Below the pieces are notes generated by a model that had not been told where the DNA came from, made no database searches, and was given only the letters and a program-made list of their open reading frames with translations. The translations under genes were made by a program, and so were the position numbers. Below, piece by piece: positions 10,040-18,980 of a stretch of 64,000 nt of DNA. Origin of the DNA: an uncultured Marinobacter sp. (GTDB taxonomy: Bacteria > Pseudomonadota > Gammaproteobacteria > Pseudomonadales > Oleiphilaceae); assembly GCF_947259545.1 (NCBI RefSeq), contig NZ_CAMYMK010000007.1, positions 434,001-498,000 of the forward strand, given 5' to 3'. Position 1 is the stretch's first letter, and each line of letters opens with the position of its first letter.

Positions 10040-10345
10040 CTCATTCCGTGTATGTGCCGAGAACCTGAATGTTTTAATGACTATTGCTCCTTGCTGACCC
10101 TTTAGATGGTCGGGGCAGCTCTGGCTGAATCACCAGTGAAAACAATTGTCATTAAGTTGAACGGAGTTGTCTGTGCGATAACGAACGCTCAGTAAGCAGT
10201 TTTCCAGGTTCCTCGATTTCGATCATGGTGGCTTTAAAAGCTCAAGCAAGTTATCCCCACGACTTCGTATACCAACGCCAGATCCACGCCCGCTTCATCG
10301 ATCAGCGCATGGGCGAATGCCTGATGCGTTATGGATTCGACCTCA
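10040..10345. other. Intergenic region between ndvB and mqo
   Basis: About 306 bp without a convincing gene. The left part holds the ndvB leader, including an AAGGAG Shine-Dalgarno-like site on the minus strand at 10087-10092. The right part (about 10235-10345) has a short minus-strand frame that runs on past the mqo stop in another phase (reading ...HQAFAHALIDEAGVDLA...) with no start codon. It may be the tail of a decayed gene or chance. No clear intrinsic terminator for mqo was found. Confidence 0.4.
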
Positions 10346-11806
10346 TTAGGCCTCGGGTTGGATTATCCCCAACCGTTTATTGACTGCATCGCGAATCTCC
10401 CGGTAACGGGCAGGATCATTGATCAACGTCTCCAGATCATGCTCGGGAAACATCTCATTCAGCTTTTTTCTGGCTTCATCTTTGGTAAGAATAGTCGGCA
10501 GCAATTGCTCCAGACAGCGCAACATGACTTCCGGCGACACCGATGCCCCGGGCGATGCCCCCAGTAAAGTCCCAAAGGATTCCTCCGGGGACACGACAAT
10601 TTCTGTGCCCATCTGCAAATCCCCGTCTTTGATAATCTGCACTCGCTGGCCGGCTTGAACCGGTTTCCAGTCGAACTTTTTGCTCAAGCCAGGAGCAAAG
10701 CTCTCAAGTTCCTCGAACATGCTCTTCTTGCCCTTGAAAGTCTCCGAAACCAGGTACTTAACCAAGGGGAAATGCTCCAGGGCGACACTCAGCAAGCTCG
10801 GAATATCGTGCAGACGAATTGAACCAAGGTAATCGAGAAAGCCCCGACCTTTCTCTAGGAGAGGTTTGAATGATGCAAAAGGTCCAAATAACAGGTAGTA
10901 CTGACCGTCCACCAGCCGCAAATCCAGGTGCGGCACGGACATGGGTGGCGCGCCAACTTTCGCTTTGCCATAGGTTTTGGCACTGTAATGCCTGGCCTGT
11001 TCTTCGCTGATCGGAGCCTGCAAAAACCGCCCGCCAACCGGAAACCCGGTGTACCGGCTACGGAAGGGTAAGTGGCTTCTTTTCAGGATCGGGAATGCCC
11101 CCCCACCTGCGCCTACAAACAACACATCCGCCTTATACTGAACTGCGGATCCCCTGCTTGCAGTTTCAACAAGCCAACTTCCGGCAGGGCTGCGATGTAC
11201 GCGCTTAACATGAGTGCCGTACTCAATTTTAACGCCGAGATCATTCACGGCATGCGCAGCCATTTGTTCTGTAAGAGCCCCAAAATTAACATCGGTGCCT
11301 GTTTCAATGGCGGTAGCTGCCATCTTTTCATGACGAGGCCGTTCCTCCATGGTGTAAGGAATCCAGCTTTTTATTTCATCGAAGTCTTCCGAGTAACGCA
11401 TGTGCTCGAAAAAGTGATGAGCCGACATTTCCTTGAATCGCAATTTCAGTTCTTCGATTGAAGGTTCGGAAACAATGGTGCAGTGCTTTGTTTGATGAAT
11501 GAACGTTTGAGGGTCTTTGATCGCGCCCTTTTCAACCAGATAAGCCCAAAACTGTTTGGCCACATTGAATTGAGCATGGATCTTCTCGGCTTTTTCTACC
11601 GAAATGACCTCTTCATCCACCGGGGTATAGTTAAGCTCACAGTTCGCTTCATGCCCTGTACCGGCGTTGTTAAATGCCCATGAGTTTCCAGCCCCGGCAC
11701 CGTCCAGTCTCTCCAGGATGGTGATATCCAGGTTCGGTGCCAGCTCCTTTGCCAGAGTGGCAAAAGTGGTTCCCATAATCCCCGCGCCGATGATAATTAC
11801 GTTCAT
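10346..11806 (-). CDS. mqo: Malate:quinone oxidoreductase
   Basis: A 486-residue FAD enzyme, normal length for Mqo. It oxidises L-malate to oxaloacetate and passes electrons to the quinone pool at the inner face of the cytoplasmic membrane, bypassing NAD-linked malate dehydrogenase in the TCA cycle. The N-terminus has the dinucleotide-binding pattern VIIIGAGIMGTTFATLA, then the Mqo-typical ERLDGAGAGNSWAFNNAGTG and HEANCELNYTP. 'FVGAGGGAFPILKRSHLP' and 'FKGKKSMFEELESFAPGLS' in the middle, and 'LLGASPGASVSPEVMLRCLEQLLP' near the C-terminus (quoted in two parts in the family), also fit. It is monocistronic, divergent from the signalling operon at 12 kb. A sigma70-like promoter lies just upstream. 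Confidence 0.96.
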   Translation of the reverse strand: MNVIIIGAGIMGTTFATLAKELAPNLDITILERLDGAGAGNSWAFNNAGTGHEANCELNYTPVDEEVISVEKAEKIHAQFNVAKQFWAYLVEKGAIKDPQTFIHQTKHCTIVSEPSIEELKLRFKEMSAHHFFEHMRYSEDFDEIKSWIPYTMEERPRHEKMAATAIETGTDVNFGALTEQMAAHAVNDLGVKIEYGTHVKRVHRSPAGSWLVETASRGSAVQYKADVLFVGAGGGAFPILKRSHLPFRSRYTGFPVGGRFLQAPISEEQARHYSAKTYGKAKVGAPPMSVPHLDLRLVDGQYYLLFGPFASFKPLLEKGRGFLDYLGSIRLHDIPSLLSVALEHFPLVKYLVSETFKGKKSMFEELESFAPGLSKKFDWKPVQAGQRVQIIKDGDLQMGTEIVVSPEESFGTLLGASPGASVSPEVMLRCLEQLLPTILTKDEARKKLNEMFPEHDLETLINDPARYREIRDAVNKRLGIIQPEA

Positions 11807-11835
11807 AAAGTCTACCCGCCAGCCTCAAATTGTTG

Positions 11836-11865
11836 ATTATAGTCAATCGATTCGCCGAGCTTGAA
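11836..11865 (-). promoter_or_regulatory. Candidate mqo promoter
   Basis: On the minus strand a perfect TATAAT (11841-11836) follows TTCAAG (11865-11860) with an 18-bp spacer. The -10 ends about 30 nt before the mqo ATG. The -35 match is poor, so the call rests mainly on the -10 and the position. Confidence 0.4.
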
Positions 11866-12087
11866 GGTAACATGCCTGGCGCAAATACCGGAAACCTACC
11901 ACGGAGCCTGGCCCTTCCTGCGGCCAACTAGTGAGGAAAACCGTCTTCGGGCCCACCAAATTGACTCGAATCAATCTTGCAGGGATTAGTCCACTGCCGG
12001 CACAGGAACTGACATATACTCATCTAACGAACATTAACGAAATCATAGCTGCTGGAGCGTAATTTCTGTTACTGAGGTGTGCAATGT

Positions 12088-13344
12088 ATGGGCGCACGAA
12101 AAAGCAGTCGGAGATCTCTCCGTTTTGCCCTCTCCTGCCTTCTGATCATCGGGATCTATGTTGCCATAGGATTTGGCCTTCGCGAGCCGCTTGAGCCAAT
12201 CCGCATTGGCGCCCTGCACTCGCTGACGGGTACCATGGCCTCGAGCGAAATTCAGGAGGTAGAAACACTTCGCGCCCTCGTCGCGGCGACTAATCGTCAA
12301 GGTGGTCTTCTTGGCCGTCCCCTTGAGCTGATCATAGCGGACGGAGCGTCCGATCCTTCCATTTTCGCCAGGCACGCAGAATCTCTTATCAAGGAACAAG
12401 CAGTATCGGTGATATTTGGTTGCTGGCTGTCTTCTGCACGTAAAGCGGTTAAGCCCGTTATCGAGCGCTACGATTCCTTACTGATGTACCCTGCCCAACA
12501 TGAAGGGCTGGAACGATCCGAGCACATCATCTATGCCGGCGCCACGCCGAACCAACAACTATTCCCATCATTAATCTGGGCGCAACAAACTTTCGGCAAC
12601 AAGCTCTTCCTGGTCGGGTCGGACTACGTCTACCCGAAGAGTTTGAACCTCATAACGCGTATTCTCGCGCCCAAGATTGGCCTGGAAGTGATTAACGAAC
12701 GCTATCTGGATCTCGTTGATCACGATGCGGCCAAGGCCCTGGCCGAGGAGATCGTTCTTTCCGGTGCGGACTTTGTCCTGAACAGTATTAACGGAGACGG
12801 CAATGAAGCGTTTTTCCGAGCCATGGACCAAATCTACGGTACAAAACCGAATAAGCCCCTTCCTGCAGTTATTTCTTTAAGCCTTGACGAGAATGCGGCC
12901 AGATCACTCCCCAACCTTCAAGGTCATAGCTATCTGTCATGGAGCTATATCTATAACCCCGAACACTGGATACAACCAAATGACCCTGTCATTGCGGACG
13001 CCTTGAGCCACGAGCTATCAGGGTACCCAATCAGTGCAACCATGGCCGCGACCATTATTAGCTATACGCTGTGGCGAACGGCGGTCGAGCACATCGGTAC
13101 CCCCCAACCCAGGGCGGTCAACGCCAGCATCAGAAATCGCGGCATTCGGCTACTCGGCGGCCATATTTTTGCGGATCCGGAAACCGGGCACCTATATCAA
13201 TTCAGCCAGATCGCAGCCCATCAGAACCGGATCCCTTTACCGATCGTGTGGGAATCCGATTCTGTCATTCCGCCAGAACCCTATCCGCTCGGCTTCTCCG
13301 TGACGGAATGGGAACGCATGCTTCATAAAGCGAAGGCGGAATGA
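12088..13344 (+). CDS. UrtA/AmiC-like periplasmic substrate-binding protein
   Basis: About 418 residues, type I periplasmic-binding fold of the urea/amide/branched-chain amino-acid group. After a basic N-terminus a single hydrophobic segment (about residues 10-28) acts as signal or anchor. Next come IRIGALHSLTGTMASSE, 'LEIIADGASDPS'-type strands and 'VIFGCWLSSARKAVKPV', which are typical of UrtA/AmiC-like proteins that bind urea or short amides. I chose ATG 12088 because GAGGTG at 12074-12079 is well spaced; a GTG at 12079 is the alternative. No permease or ATPase gene is nearby. The next gene, one base later, is a hybrid histidine kinase, so this protein is more likely a ligand sensor subunit than a transporter component (inference). 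The ligand is unknown. Confidence 0.85.
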   Translation: MGARKSSRRSLRFALSCLLIIGIYVAIGFGLREPLEPIRIGALHSLTGTMASSEIQEVETLRALVAATNRQGGLLGRPLELIIADGASDPSIFARHAESLIKEQAVSVIFGCWLSSARKAVKPVIERYDSLLMYPAQHEGLERSEHIIYAGATPNQQLFPSLIWAQQTFGNKLFLVGSDYVYPKSLNLITRILAPKIGLEVINERYLDLVDHDAAKALAEEIVLSGADFVLNSINGDGNEAFFRAMDQIYGTKPNKPLPAVISLSLDENAARSLPNLQGHSYLSWSYIYNPEHWIQPNDPVIADALSHELSGYPISATMAATIISYTLWRTAVEHIGTPQPRAVNASIRNRGIRLLGGHIFADPETGHLYQFSQIAAHQNRIPLPIVWESDSVIPPEPYPLGFSVTEWERMLHKAKAE

Positions 13345-13345
13345 C

Positions 13346-16300
13346 ATGTGGAATAGCCTGACACTCCGCAGCAAGCTACTAATAACGTTTGTAGCTGTAG
13401 CACTGGTACCGGCGTTGTTGATTGGCTTGTACGGCCTGGAGGCAGAAAGGGAGCGAATGAAGGCTGAAACTCTCAGTCAGCTGTCGACAACCATGGATCA
13501 CCGAGCCTCTCAATTGATGTCGTTTATCAGGGAGAAAAAACGTCATTTAGCGACGTTAGCTCAAGATCCCGAAATCCAGAGCCTTTTTGTGGAATTACAG
13601 GAAGCCTCGGAGAACGCTTCCGACAGTGCCCTGTACCGGAATCTGGTTGATTCAAAAATAGAGGAAATAACGATCCATCTAAGGTCATTAGACTACTACG
13701 ACCTGTTTTTCATAAAAGGAAATGGAGACATTTTCGTTACGTTGAAACAGGAGAGCGATTTTCGCGATAACCTGTTAACCGGAACCCTGACAGAGTCAGC
13801 GCTATCAAAGGTTTTCCGGGTTTCCCAATCATCCATTTCAACCGTCTCTTCGAATATTGAGTTCTACCCCCCTTCAGAGCGCTGGGCGATGTTTCTGGCC
13901 TCGCCAATGATTGCGCAAGATCGGATACTTGGTGTGATCGCACTTCAGCTCAATATTGATAAAGCCGTGTCTACGCTACTGCTCGACGCATCCTACGGTA
14001 AGGCCGAAGTCAGCACGATTGTATACGGGAATTCAGGTAGTCAGTTACTCGGGCTGAACGCTTCGAATATCAACCAGCCGGCTCTTTTACCCGAAAGTGA
14101 TAGTGACATTAAAGAGCGTTTGATTCGCCACCTCTCAGAACAGGACCTCCTTACGGTACAAAACGGAAACTACAGTACGTTCAACTTTGAGGAAAAAACG
14201 TACCTGGTTTTCTATCGGGAAATCCCCCTCCTCGGCGCTGGTCTGGCGGTCGGCTTTGATCAAAGTACGGCGTATCATGCTATCGGTCAGAAACTCATTG
14301 TCTGGCTGTATTTCCTGGCTGGCATAGTAGCGCTGGCTATTTTTGTCAGCCTCTATTTCGCACACAACCTGACCCGACCGATACGTACTCTGACAAAAGC
14401 CAGCGCAGAATTCGCAGCGGGCAATCTTGAGCATCAGATCAAGGTTTCCGGCCGCGATGAACTTGCACAGTTGGGCGATTCCTTTAACCAAATGGCCGAT
14501 GATTTGAGAGCCGACAGGGTTCAGTTGGAAGACGAACGGGAGCAACTTCAGAAAATTCTGGACAGTAGTCCAATTGGCCTGGGCATATCGGCGAACGGAA
14601 AGCTTCTCTTCGCCAATCCCAGGCTGCAGGAAATGCTTGGCGCACGCGTTGGTATGGACATTGATGCTCTTTACGTTCAACCCAACAATCGCACTTCTTT
14701 AAGCAAGGAACGTGAGACCAAACAGAGCCTGATGGACCATGAGGCACAGTTCCTCGCCAAGGACGGCACCGTCCGGGATGCTCTTGCCAACTATGTCACT
14801 ATGACCTTTGGCGGTGCAGAGAGCATTCTGGCCTGGGTTGTAGATATTACGGATCAAAAACGGATCGAACGGGACATTCAGGCCAAAGAGGAAAGGCTCC
14901 GCAGCATCATCAATAGTGCAATCGATGGTATTGTGGTGATCAATGAACACGGTATCGTCCAGGAATTCAGCCCGGCAGCAGAATCAATTTTTGGCTACAA
15001 AGCCAGCGAGGTCATCGGGCAGAATATCTCCCTGTTAACGCCCTCCCCCCACAGAGAGAAACACGACGCCTATATCCAGAAGTATCTGGAGACCCGTGAA
15101 TCCGCGATTGTTGGCTCGGGTCGTGAAGTTGTCGCTGTGCACAAAGATGGCAGCCAGTTTCCTCTGTACCTTGCAGTGTCCGAGACCCCTATCCGCGATC
15201 AGCTGTTCTTTACCGCCATTGTTCGGGATATTACCCGGGAAAAACAGGTTGAGGAGGAGTTGCACTCAGCCAAACAACGGGCGGAGGCCGCAAGCCAGGC
15301 GAAGTCGGCATTCATCGCCAATATGAGCCATGAAATTCGAACCCCCATGAACGCCATTATGGGGTTTGCTGAACTGCTGATGAATACGACGGGCCTGCCG
15401 TCGGAAGCCCGAAATCAATCGGAAATCATCTGGACCGCGAGCAACTCCTTGCTGTCGATCATCGACGACATTCTCGATTTCTCGAAACTCGAAGCCGGTC
15501 AGATGTCCATCGAGACAACCACCTTTCACCTGCCGAGCCTTCTTCACGATACGATCTCCATGATGAGCAGAAGAGCCGCTGAAAAGGGGTTGGACATTCG
15601 TCTGGACATTGCCTCGGATGCGGAGGAGAACGTGTTGGGCGATCCGACCAGAATAAGGCAGATCATCCTTAACCTGCTCAGTAATGCCGTAAAGTTTACC
15701 GATTCCGGTGGTGTGACGGTCTATCTCTATGCGAAAGACCATTTAACGTGCATTACCGTAAAAGATACCGGTATCGGTATGAATGAAGATCAGATTCAAC
15801 AGGTTTTTGATCCATTCAGTCAGGCCGACGCTTCCATAACCCGCCGATTCGGTGGTACCGGGCTGGGACTTTCCATATGCAAGCAGCTGGCAGAGAGAAT
15901 GTCGGGGCAAATCTTCGCAGAGAGTGAGTTAGGTCATGGAACTTGCTTTACTCTCGAGCTTCCTCTGGAATCAGCGCCAGCCGGCACAGCGAACGAGTAT
16001 CAGGCTGCTTTCATGCAACCACTCGAACCCGTATCGCACAGACGCTTCAATATCCTGTTGGCCGAAGACATTGAAACCAACGCTCAGCTAGTGACCACAC
16101 GATTATCGTCCGAGGGCCATCGAATTACGTGGGTCCGGGATGGTAAGGAGGCGTTGGAGGCCTACAAGAGCGGAAAGTTCCACCTCATCCTGATGGACAT
16201 GATGATGCCGGTCATGGATGGACTGGAGGCGACTCGGAGAATACGGGCCATCGAGGGTGAAAGCGAACACATCCCAATCATTGCCCTGACCGCAAGCGTG

Positions 16301-17104
16301 ACTGAAGAAGACCGCGCAAACTGCCTGGCCGCGGGCATGGATGCAGTAGAACGCAAACCAATTAACGCCCTTAAGCTCTTGAGGCGCATGGAGTTCCTTG
16401 TGCCGCAAGGCCAGGGAACAACATTGCAGAGCGACCGGCATTCCCCGGAAAGTTCCGACATAGATTTCGGCCCGCTGGCTGCTTTAGCCGATGTATCGTC
16501 AGCACTGACTATGTGGGGAAACGAAAAGGAGTATGCCAGTGGGCTTTGTCTGTTTGCGAGCCAGCTGTCCAAATACGATGCTGAGTTGCAGAGACTGGCC
16601 TCACTGAAAACTCTTTCCAAAGATGACAAAAAAGCACTGAAAGACGTTGCGCACCTACTGAAAGGATCTGCCGCAAATCTGGGGCTAATGCCCCTTAGCC
16701 GCGCGTCTGAAGCCCTTGAATCAACCGTGGAAGCCGCACCGACAACGGTTCCCGCTGCAGCGATTCGTGCTGTCCGTGATGCAGTTGTCGCGATAAAGTC
16801 AACATTGAGTAAGTGGCCACCCTGTCTTGCCCCGGATGAGTACCCAGAGGTCCTTAACGTCAACCGGGAACTGGCGACCCTCCGGGTAAGGGAATTGATT
16901 ACATCCCTGAACTATCTTAATCCTGACCGGTCAGAATCAATCCTGCAGGACCTGTCTGAATGCTGGCACTTGCAAGACGTACTACCAATACGGAAGGCGC
17001 TGGGTCAGTTTGATTTTGTATTAGCTAGTCGCCTTGCTTCCAGGCTTCTTGTCTCCATTGGTGAAAGTGAGGATTCGCGGGATGAAGAAGATTCTGATTG
17101 TTGA
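13346..17104 (+). CDS. Hybrid sensor histidine kinase (Cache-HAMP-PAS-PAS-HisKA-HATPase-REC-HPt)
   Basis: A 1252-residue membrane-bound phosphorelay kinase. Membrane helix 1 is at about 10-28, then a large periplasmic Cache-like sensor to about 315, helix 2 at about 316-338 and HAMP to about 392. Two PAS units follow (about 400-510 and 515-635). HisKA has the H-box SHEIRTPMNAI (His near 662), and the ATPase domain has a G-box with GGTGLGLSICKQ near 836. The receiver has LMDMMMPVMDG (Asp near 951) and the switch lysine in ERKPIN. The C-terminal HPt has HLLKGSAANLG (His near 1102). All phosphorelay residues are present. It starts one base after the binding-protein gene and overlaps the following response regulator by 23 nt, so the three are one operon. 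The binding protein probably presents its ligand to the sensor domain (inference). Confidence 0.95.
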   Translation: MWNSLTLRSKLLITFVAVALVPALLIGLYGLEAERERMKAETLSQLSTTMDHRASQLMSFIREKKRHLATLAQDPEIQSLFVELQEASENASDSALYRNLVDSKIEEITIHLRSLDYYDLFFIKGNGDIFVTLKQESDFRDNLLTGTLTESALSKVFRVSQSSISTVSSNIEFYPPSERWAMFLASPMIAQDRILGVIALQLNIDKAVSTLLLDASYGKAEVSTIVYGNSGSQLLGLNASNINQPALLPESDSDIKERLIRHLSEQDLLTVQNGNYSTFNFEEKTYLVFYREIPLLGAGLAVGFDQSTAYHAIGQKLIVWLYFLAGIVALAIFVSLYFAHNLTRPIRTLTKASAEFAAGNLEHQIKVSGRDELAQLGDSFNQMADDLRADRVQLEDEREQLQKILDSSPIGLGISANGKLLFANPRLQEMLGARVGMDIDALYVQPNNRTSLSKERETKQSLMDHEAQFLAKDGTVRDALANYVTMTFGGAESILAWVVDITDQKRIERDIQAKEERLRSIINSAIDGIVVINEHGIVQEFSPAAESIFGYKASEVIGQNISLLTPSPHREKHDAYIQKYLETRESAIVGSGREVVAVHKDGSQFPLYLAVSETPIRDQLFFTAIVRDITREKQVEEELHSAKQRAEAASQAKSAFIANMSHEIRTPMNAIMGFAELLMNTTGLPSEARNQSEIIWTASNSLLSIIDDILDFSKLEAGQMSIETTTFHLPSLLHDTISMMSRRAAEKGLDIRLDIASDAEENVLGDPTRIRQIILNLLSNAVKFTDSGGVTVYLYAKDHLTCITVKDTGIGMNEDQIQQVFDPFSQADASITRRFGGTGLGLSICKQLAERMSGQIFAESELGHGTCFTLELPLESAPAGTANEYQAAFMQPLEPVSHRRFNILLAEDIETNAQLVTTRLSSEGHRITWVRDGKEALEAYKSGKFHLILMDMMMPVMDGLEATRRIRAIEGESEHIPIIALTASVTEEDRANCLAAGMDAVERKPINALKLLRRMEFLVPQGQGTTLQSDRHSPESSDIDFGPLAALADVSSALTMWGNEKEYASGLCLFASQLSKYDAELQRLASLKTLSKDDKKALKDVAHLLKGSAANLGLMPLSRASEALESTVEAAPTTVPAAAIRAVRDAVVAIKSTLSKWPPCLAPDEYPEVLNVNRELATLRVRELITSLNYLNPDRSESILQDLSECWHLQDVLPIRKALGQFDFVLASRLASRLLVSIGESEDSRDEEDSDC

Positions 17105-18074
17105 TGATGAACCCAATAACCTGGAGGTTCTTCGCCAGATTCTCAGGCAGGATTATGACCTGCTGTTTGCCCTCAACGGTGAGCTCGCCAAAGACGCGGC
17201 CATAAAGCATCGACCCGATCTGATACTACTCGATGTTTCCATGCCACAGATCAGCGGGTTTGAGGTTTGCCGCTGGCTCAAGCAACAGCCCGCCACCCAT
17301 CGTATTCCCGTGATCTTCATCACAGCGTTAACCAAGGTCGAGGAAGAGCTTAAAGGCTTCAACTTGGGCGCCGTTGATTACATCCACAAACCGTTCTCTG
17401 CCCCTATTGTGAAGCGCCGCGTACAAACCCACCTGCTCCTTGTGCATCAGGACGAATTGAAACGAAGCTATAAAGAAACGGTGTTCATGCTGGGACGCGC
17501 GGGACATTACAATGATACGGATACAGGCGTGCATATTTGGCGAATGGCTGAATACTCCCGCCATATTGCCCTCACGTTGGGCTGGAACAAGGAGCAGGCT
17601 GAGTTGCTTGAAATGGCCGCGCCACTCCATGACACAGGAAAAATCGGCATTCCCGACAGCATTCTGAAAGCCCCCAGAAAGCTCGATCCCCAGGAGTGGG
17701 AGATTATGAAAACTCACACTACTGTTGGTTATGACATTCTCAGTGAAGCTAACTGTGAACTCATGACAATGGCAGCCGAAATCGCTCTGTATCATCACGA
17801 AAAGTGGGATGGTACCGGCTACCCTGAGGGCCTGGCCGGAGAAGACATCCCTCAATCAGCCCAGATAGTTGCGGTGGCCGATGTTTTTGACGCCTTGTCC
17901 GTGAGTCGTCCCTATAAAACTGCCTGGCCCGTAGACGACTGCATAGAGTTTATAAAGAGCCAGTCAAACAAGCACTTTAATCCATCGGTTGTCGAGGCCT
18001 TCTTATCATGCCTGCCTGAAATATTGGCGACCCTTGACTACTACGCGTCAGAAGAAATAGAAACAACTCAATAA
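17082..18074 (+). CDS. RpfG-like response regulator with HD-GYP phosphodiesterase domain
   Basis: A 330-residue cytoplasmic response regulator. Residues 1-120 are a receiver with IVDDEPNN, phosphoacceptor Asp51 in LILLDVSMPQ and Lys in HKPFSAP. Residues about 135-325 are an HD-GYP domain with His183-Asp184 in PLHDTGKIGIPDSIL and GYP at 246-248 in KWDGTGYPEGL, so it should hydrolyse c-di-GMP. I chose ATG 17082, after the GGATTCGCGGG stretch, because the receiver begins immediately. This places the start inside the end of the kinase gene (23-nt overlap), a sign of translational coupling. The operon would thus convert a periplasmic ligand signal into lower c-di-GMP, affecting motility or biofilm (inference from family knowledge). 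Confidence 0.95.
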   Translation: MKKILIVDDEPNNLEVLRQILRQDYDLLFALNGELAKDAAIKHRPDLILLDVSMPQISGFEVCRWLKQQPATHRIPVIFITALTKVEEELKGFNLGAVDYIHKPFSAPIVKRRVQTHLLLVHQDELKRSYKETVFMLGRAGHYNDTDTGVHIWRMAEYSRHIALTLGWNKEQAELLEMAAPLHDTGKIGIPDSILKAPRKLDPQEWEIMKTHTTVGYDILSEANCELMTMAAEIALYHHEKWDGTGYPEGLAGEDIPQSAQIVAVADVFDALSVSRPYKTAWPVDDCIEFIKSQSNKHFNPSVVEAFLSCLPEILATLDYYASEEIETTQ

Positions 18075-18143
18075 GCGCGCAGAAGCCCTGTATTGAGAAA
18101 GCCAGCGCTCCAAATACCTCACAGGTATATCACCGGAACCAGC

Positions 18144-18555
18144 CTAATGTTCGTTCAACACACCGTGAGCTGACAGCAACTCCGTTACCCATTTCTGGAA
18201 CACCCGAACCCTCAACGGCACGTTTCGGCGGCTCGGATACAATAAGGAAATTGGCACCGAAGGCGCTTCGTAGCCGTTCAACACCTGGACGAGGGTTCCT
18301 TCTTCAAGGGCATCCGCGACGTCAAACCTCGGGACCTGGATAATGCCCATGCGAGCCATTGCGCTGGCGATATAAGCTTCCGCATTATCCACAGTGATCC
18401 TGCTTTGCATTTTTACCGTCCATTCCCTCTCTTCATCGAGATATTCCCATTCCGCAGCAAATGCAGGCAGATTCGGCGAGTAGTTTACGAGTACGTGATC
18501 CTCCGCCAGATCACCTGCTGACTTCGGCATTCCGTGCTTCGACAAATACGCATGG
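18144..18555 (-). pseudogene. LysR-type regulator, C-terminal fragment only
   Basis: The readable protein (about 133 residues from a TTG at 18545) matches only the second half of a LysR effector-binding domain. It runs from YLSKHGMPKSAGDLAEDH through 'GIIQVPRFDVADALEEGTLVQVL' to 'PLRVRVFQKWVTELL'. The winged-helix DNA-binding domain and first half of the effector domain (about 190 residues) are missing. The frame runs a little past the TTG (HAYLSKHG) and then meets sequence that belongs to the divergent dehydrogenase fragment at about 18550-18560. It cannot bind DNA in the LysR manner and is almost surely non-functional. Confidence 0.85.
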
Positions 18556-18913
18556 CAAGATCTGCACCATCGTCACTTCCCTACTCGGTGCGTACACACC
18601 CTTTTACTCCGCCTATGCCGGACTGAAAGCCCCGGTGGAGCATTTTACCCGCGCGGCTTCCAAGGAGTTCGGTGAACGCGGCATTTCGGTCACAGCCATT
18701 GGCCCCGGCCCGATGGATACACCGTTCTTCTACCCCGCGGAAAGTGATGAGGCCGTGGCTTTCCACAAAACGGCGGCCGCCCTTTCACCCTTTTCCAGAT
18801 CCGGGCTGACGGAAATCGAGGATATCGTCCCGTATGTCCGCTTTATGGTGTCTGAAGGTTGGTGGATGACTGGTCAAACGATTCTCGTTAATGGCGGCTA
18901 CACTACCAAGTAA
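18556..18913 (+). pseudogene. Short-chain dehydrogenase/reductase, C-terminal fragment
   Basis: The plus-strand frame encodes only the C-terminal half of an SDR enzyme. It begins around GKICTIVTSLLGAYTPF with the active-site strand (Ser in TSLL) and catalytic YSAYAGLK (Tyr-x3-Lys). It continues with VEHFTRAASKEFGERGI, 'VTAIGPGPMDTPFF' and the C-terminal MTGQTILVNGGYTTK. The N-terminal Rossmann nucleotide-binding part (TGxxxGxG) is absent. The frame upstream of about 18556 is the antisense of the LysR fragment, so the two gene tails meet head-to-head at a deletion junction. No enzyme activity is expected. Confidence 0.85.
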
Positions 18914-18926
18914 GCCTGAAATCGAC

Positions 18927-18949
18927 AGGAGGCGATGTTACCGCCTCCT
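18927..18949 (+). terminator. Hairpin after SDR fragment
   Basis: Perfect 8-bp stem AGGAGGCG (18927-18934) / CGCCTCCT (18942-18949) with a 7-nt loop. A short T-containing tail follows (TCAATCGTTTGT). It is probably the original terminator of the SDR gene; the U-tract is weak. Confidence 0.45.
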
Positions 18950-18980
18950 CAATCGTTTGTGACAACGGAGAACTCACTAA

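Noticed and set aside
10240..10345. Short minus-strand frame reading HQAFAHALIDEAGVDLA after mqo
   Set aside because: No start codon, about 35 codons long, and no family recognised; it may be a gene remnant but chance cannot be excluded.
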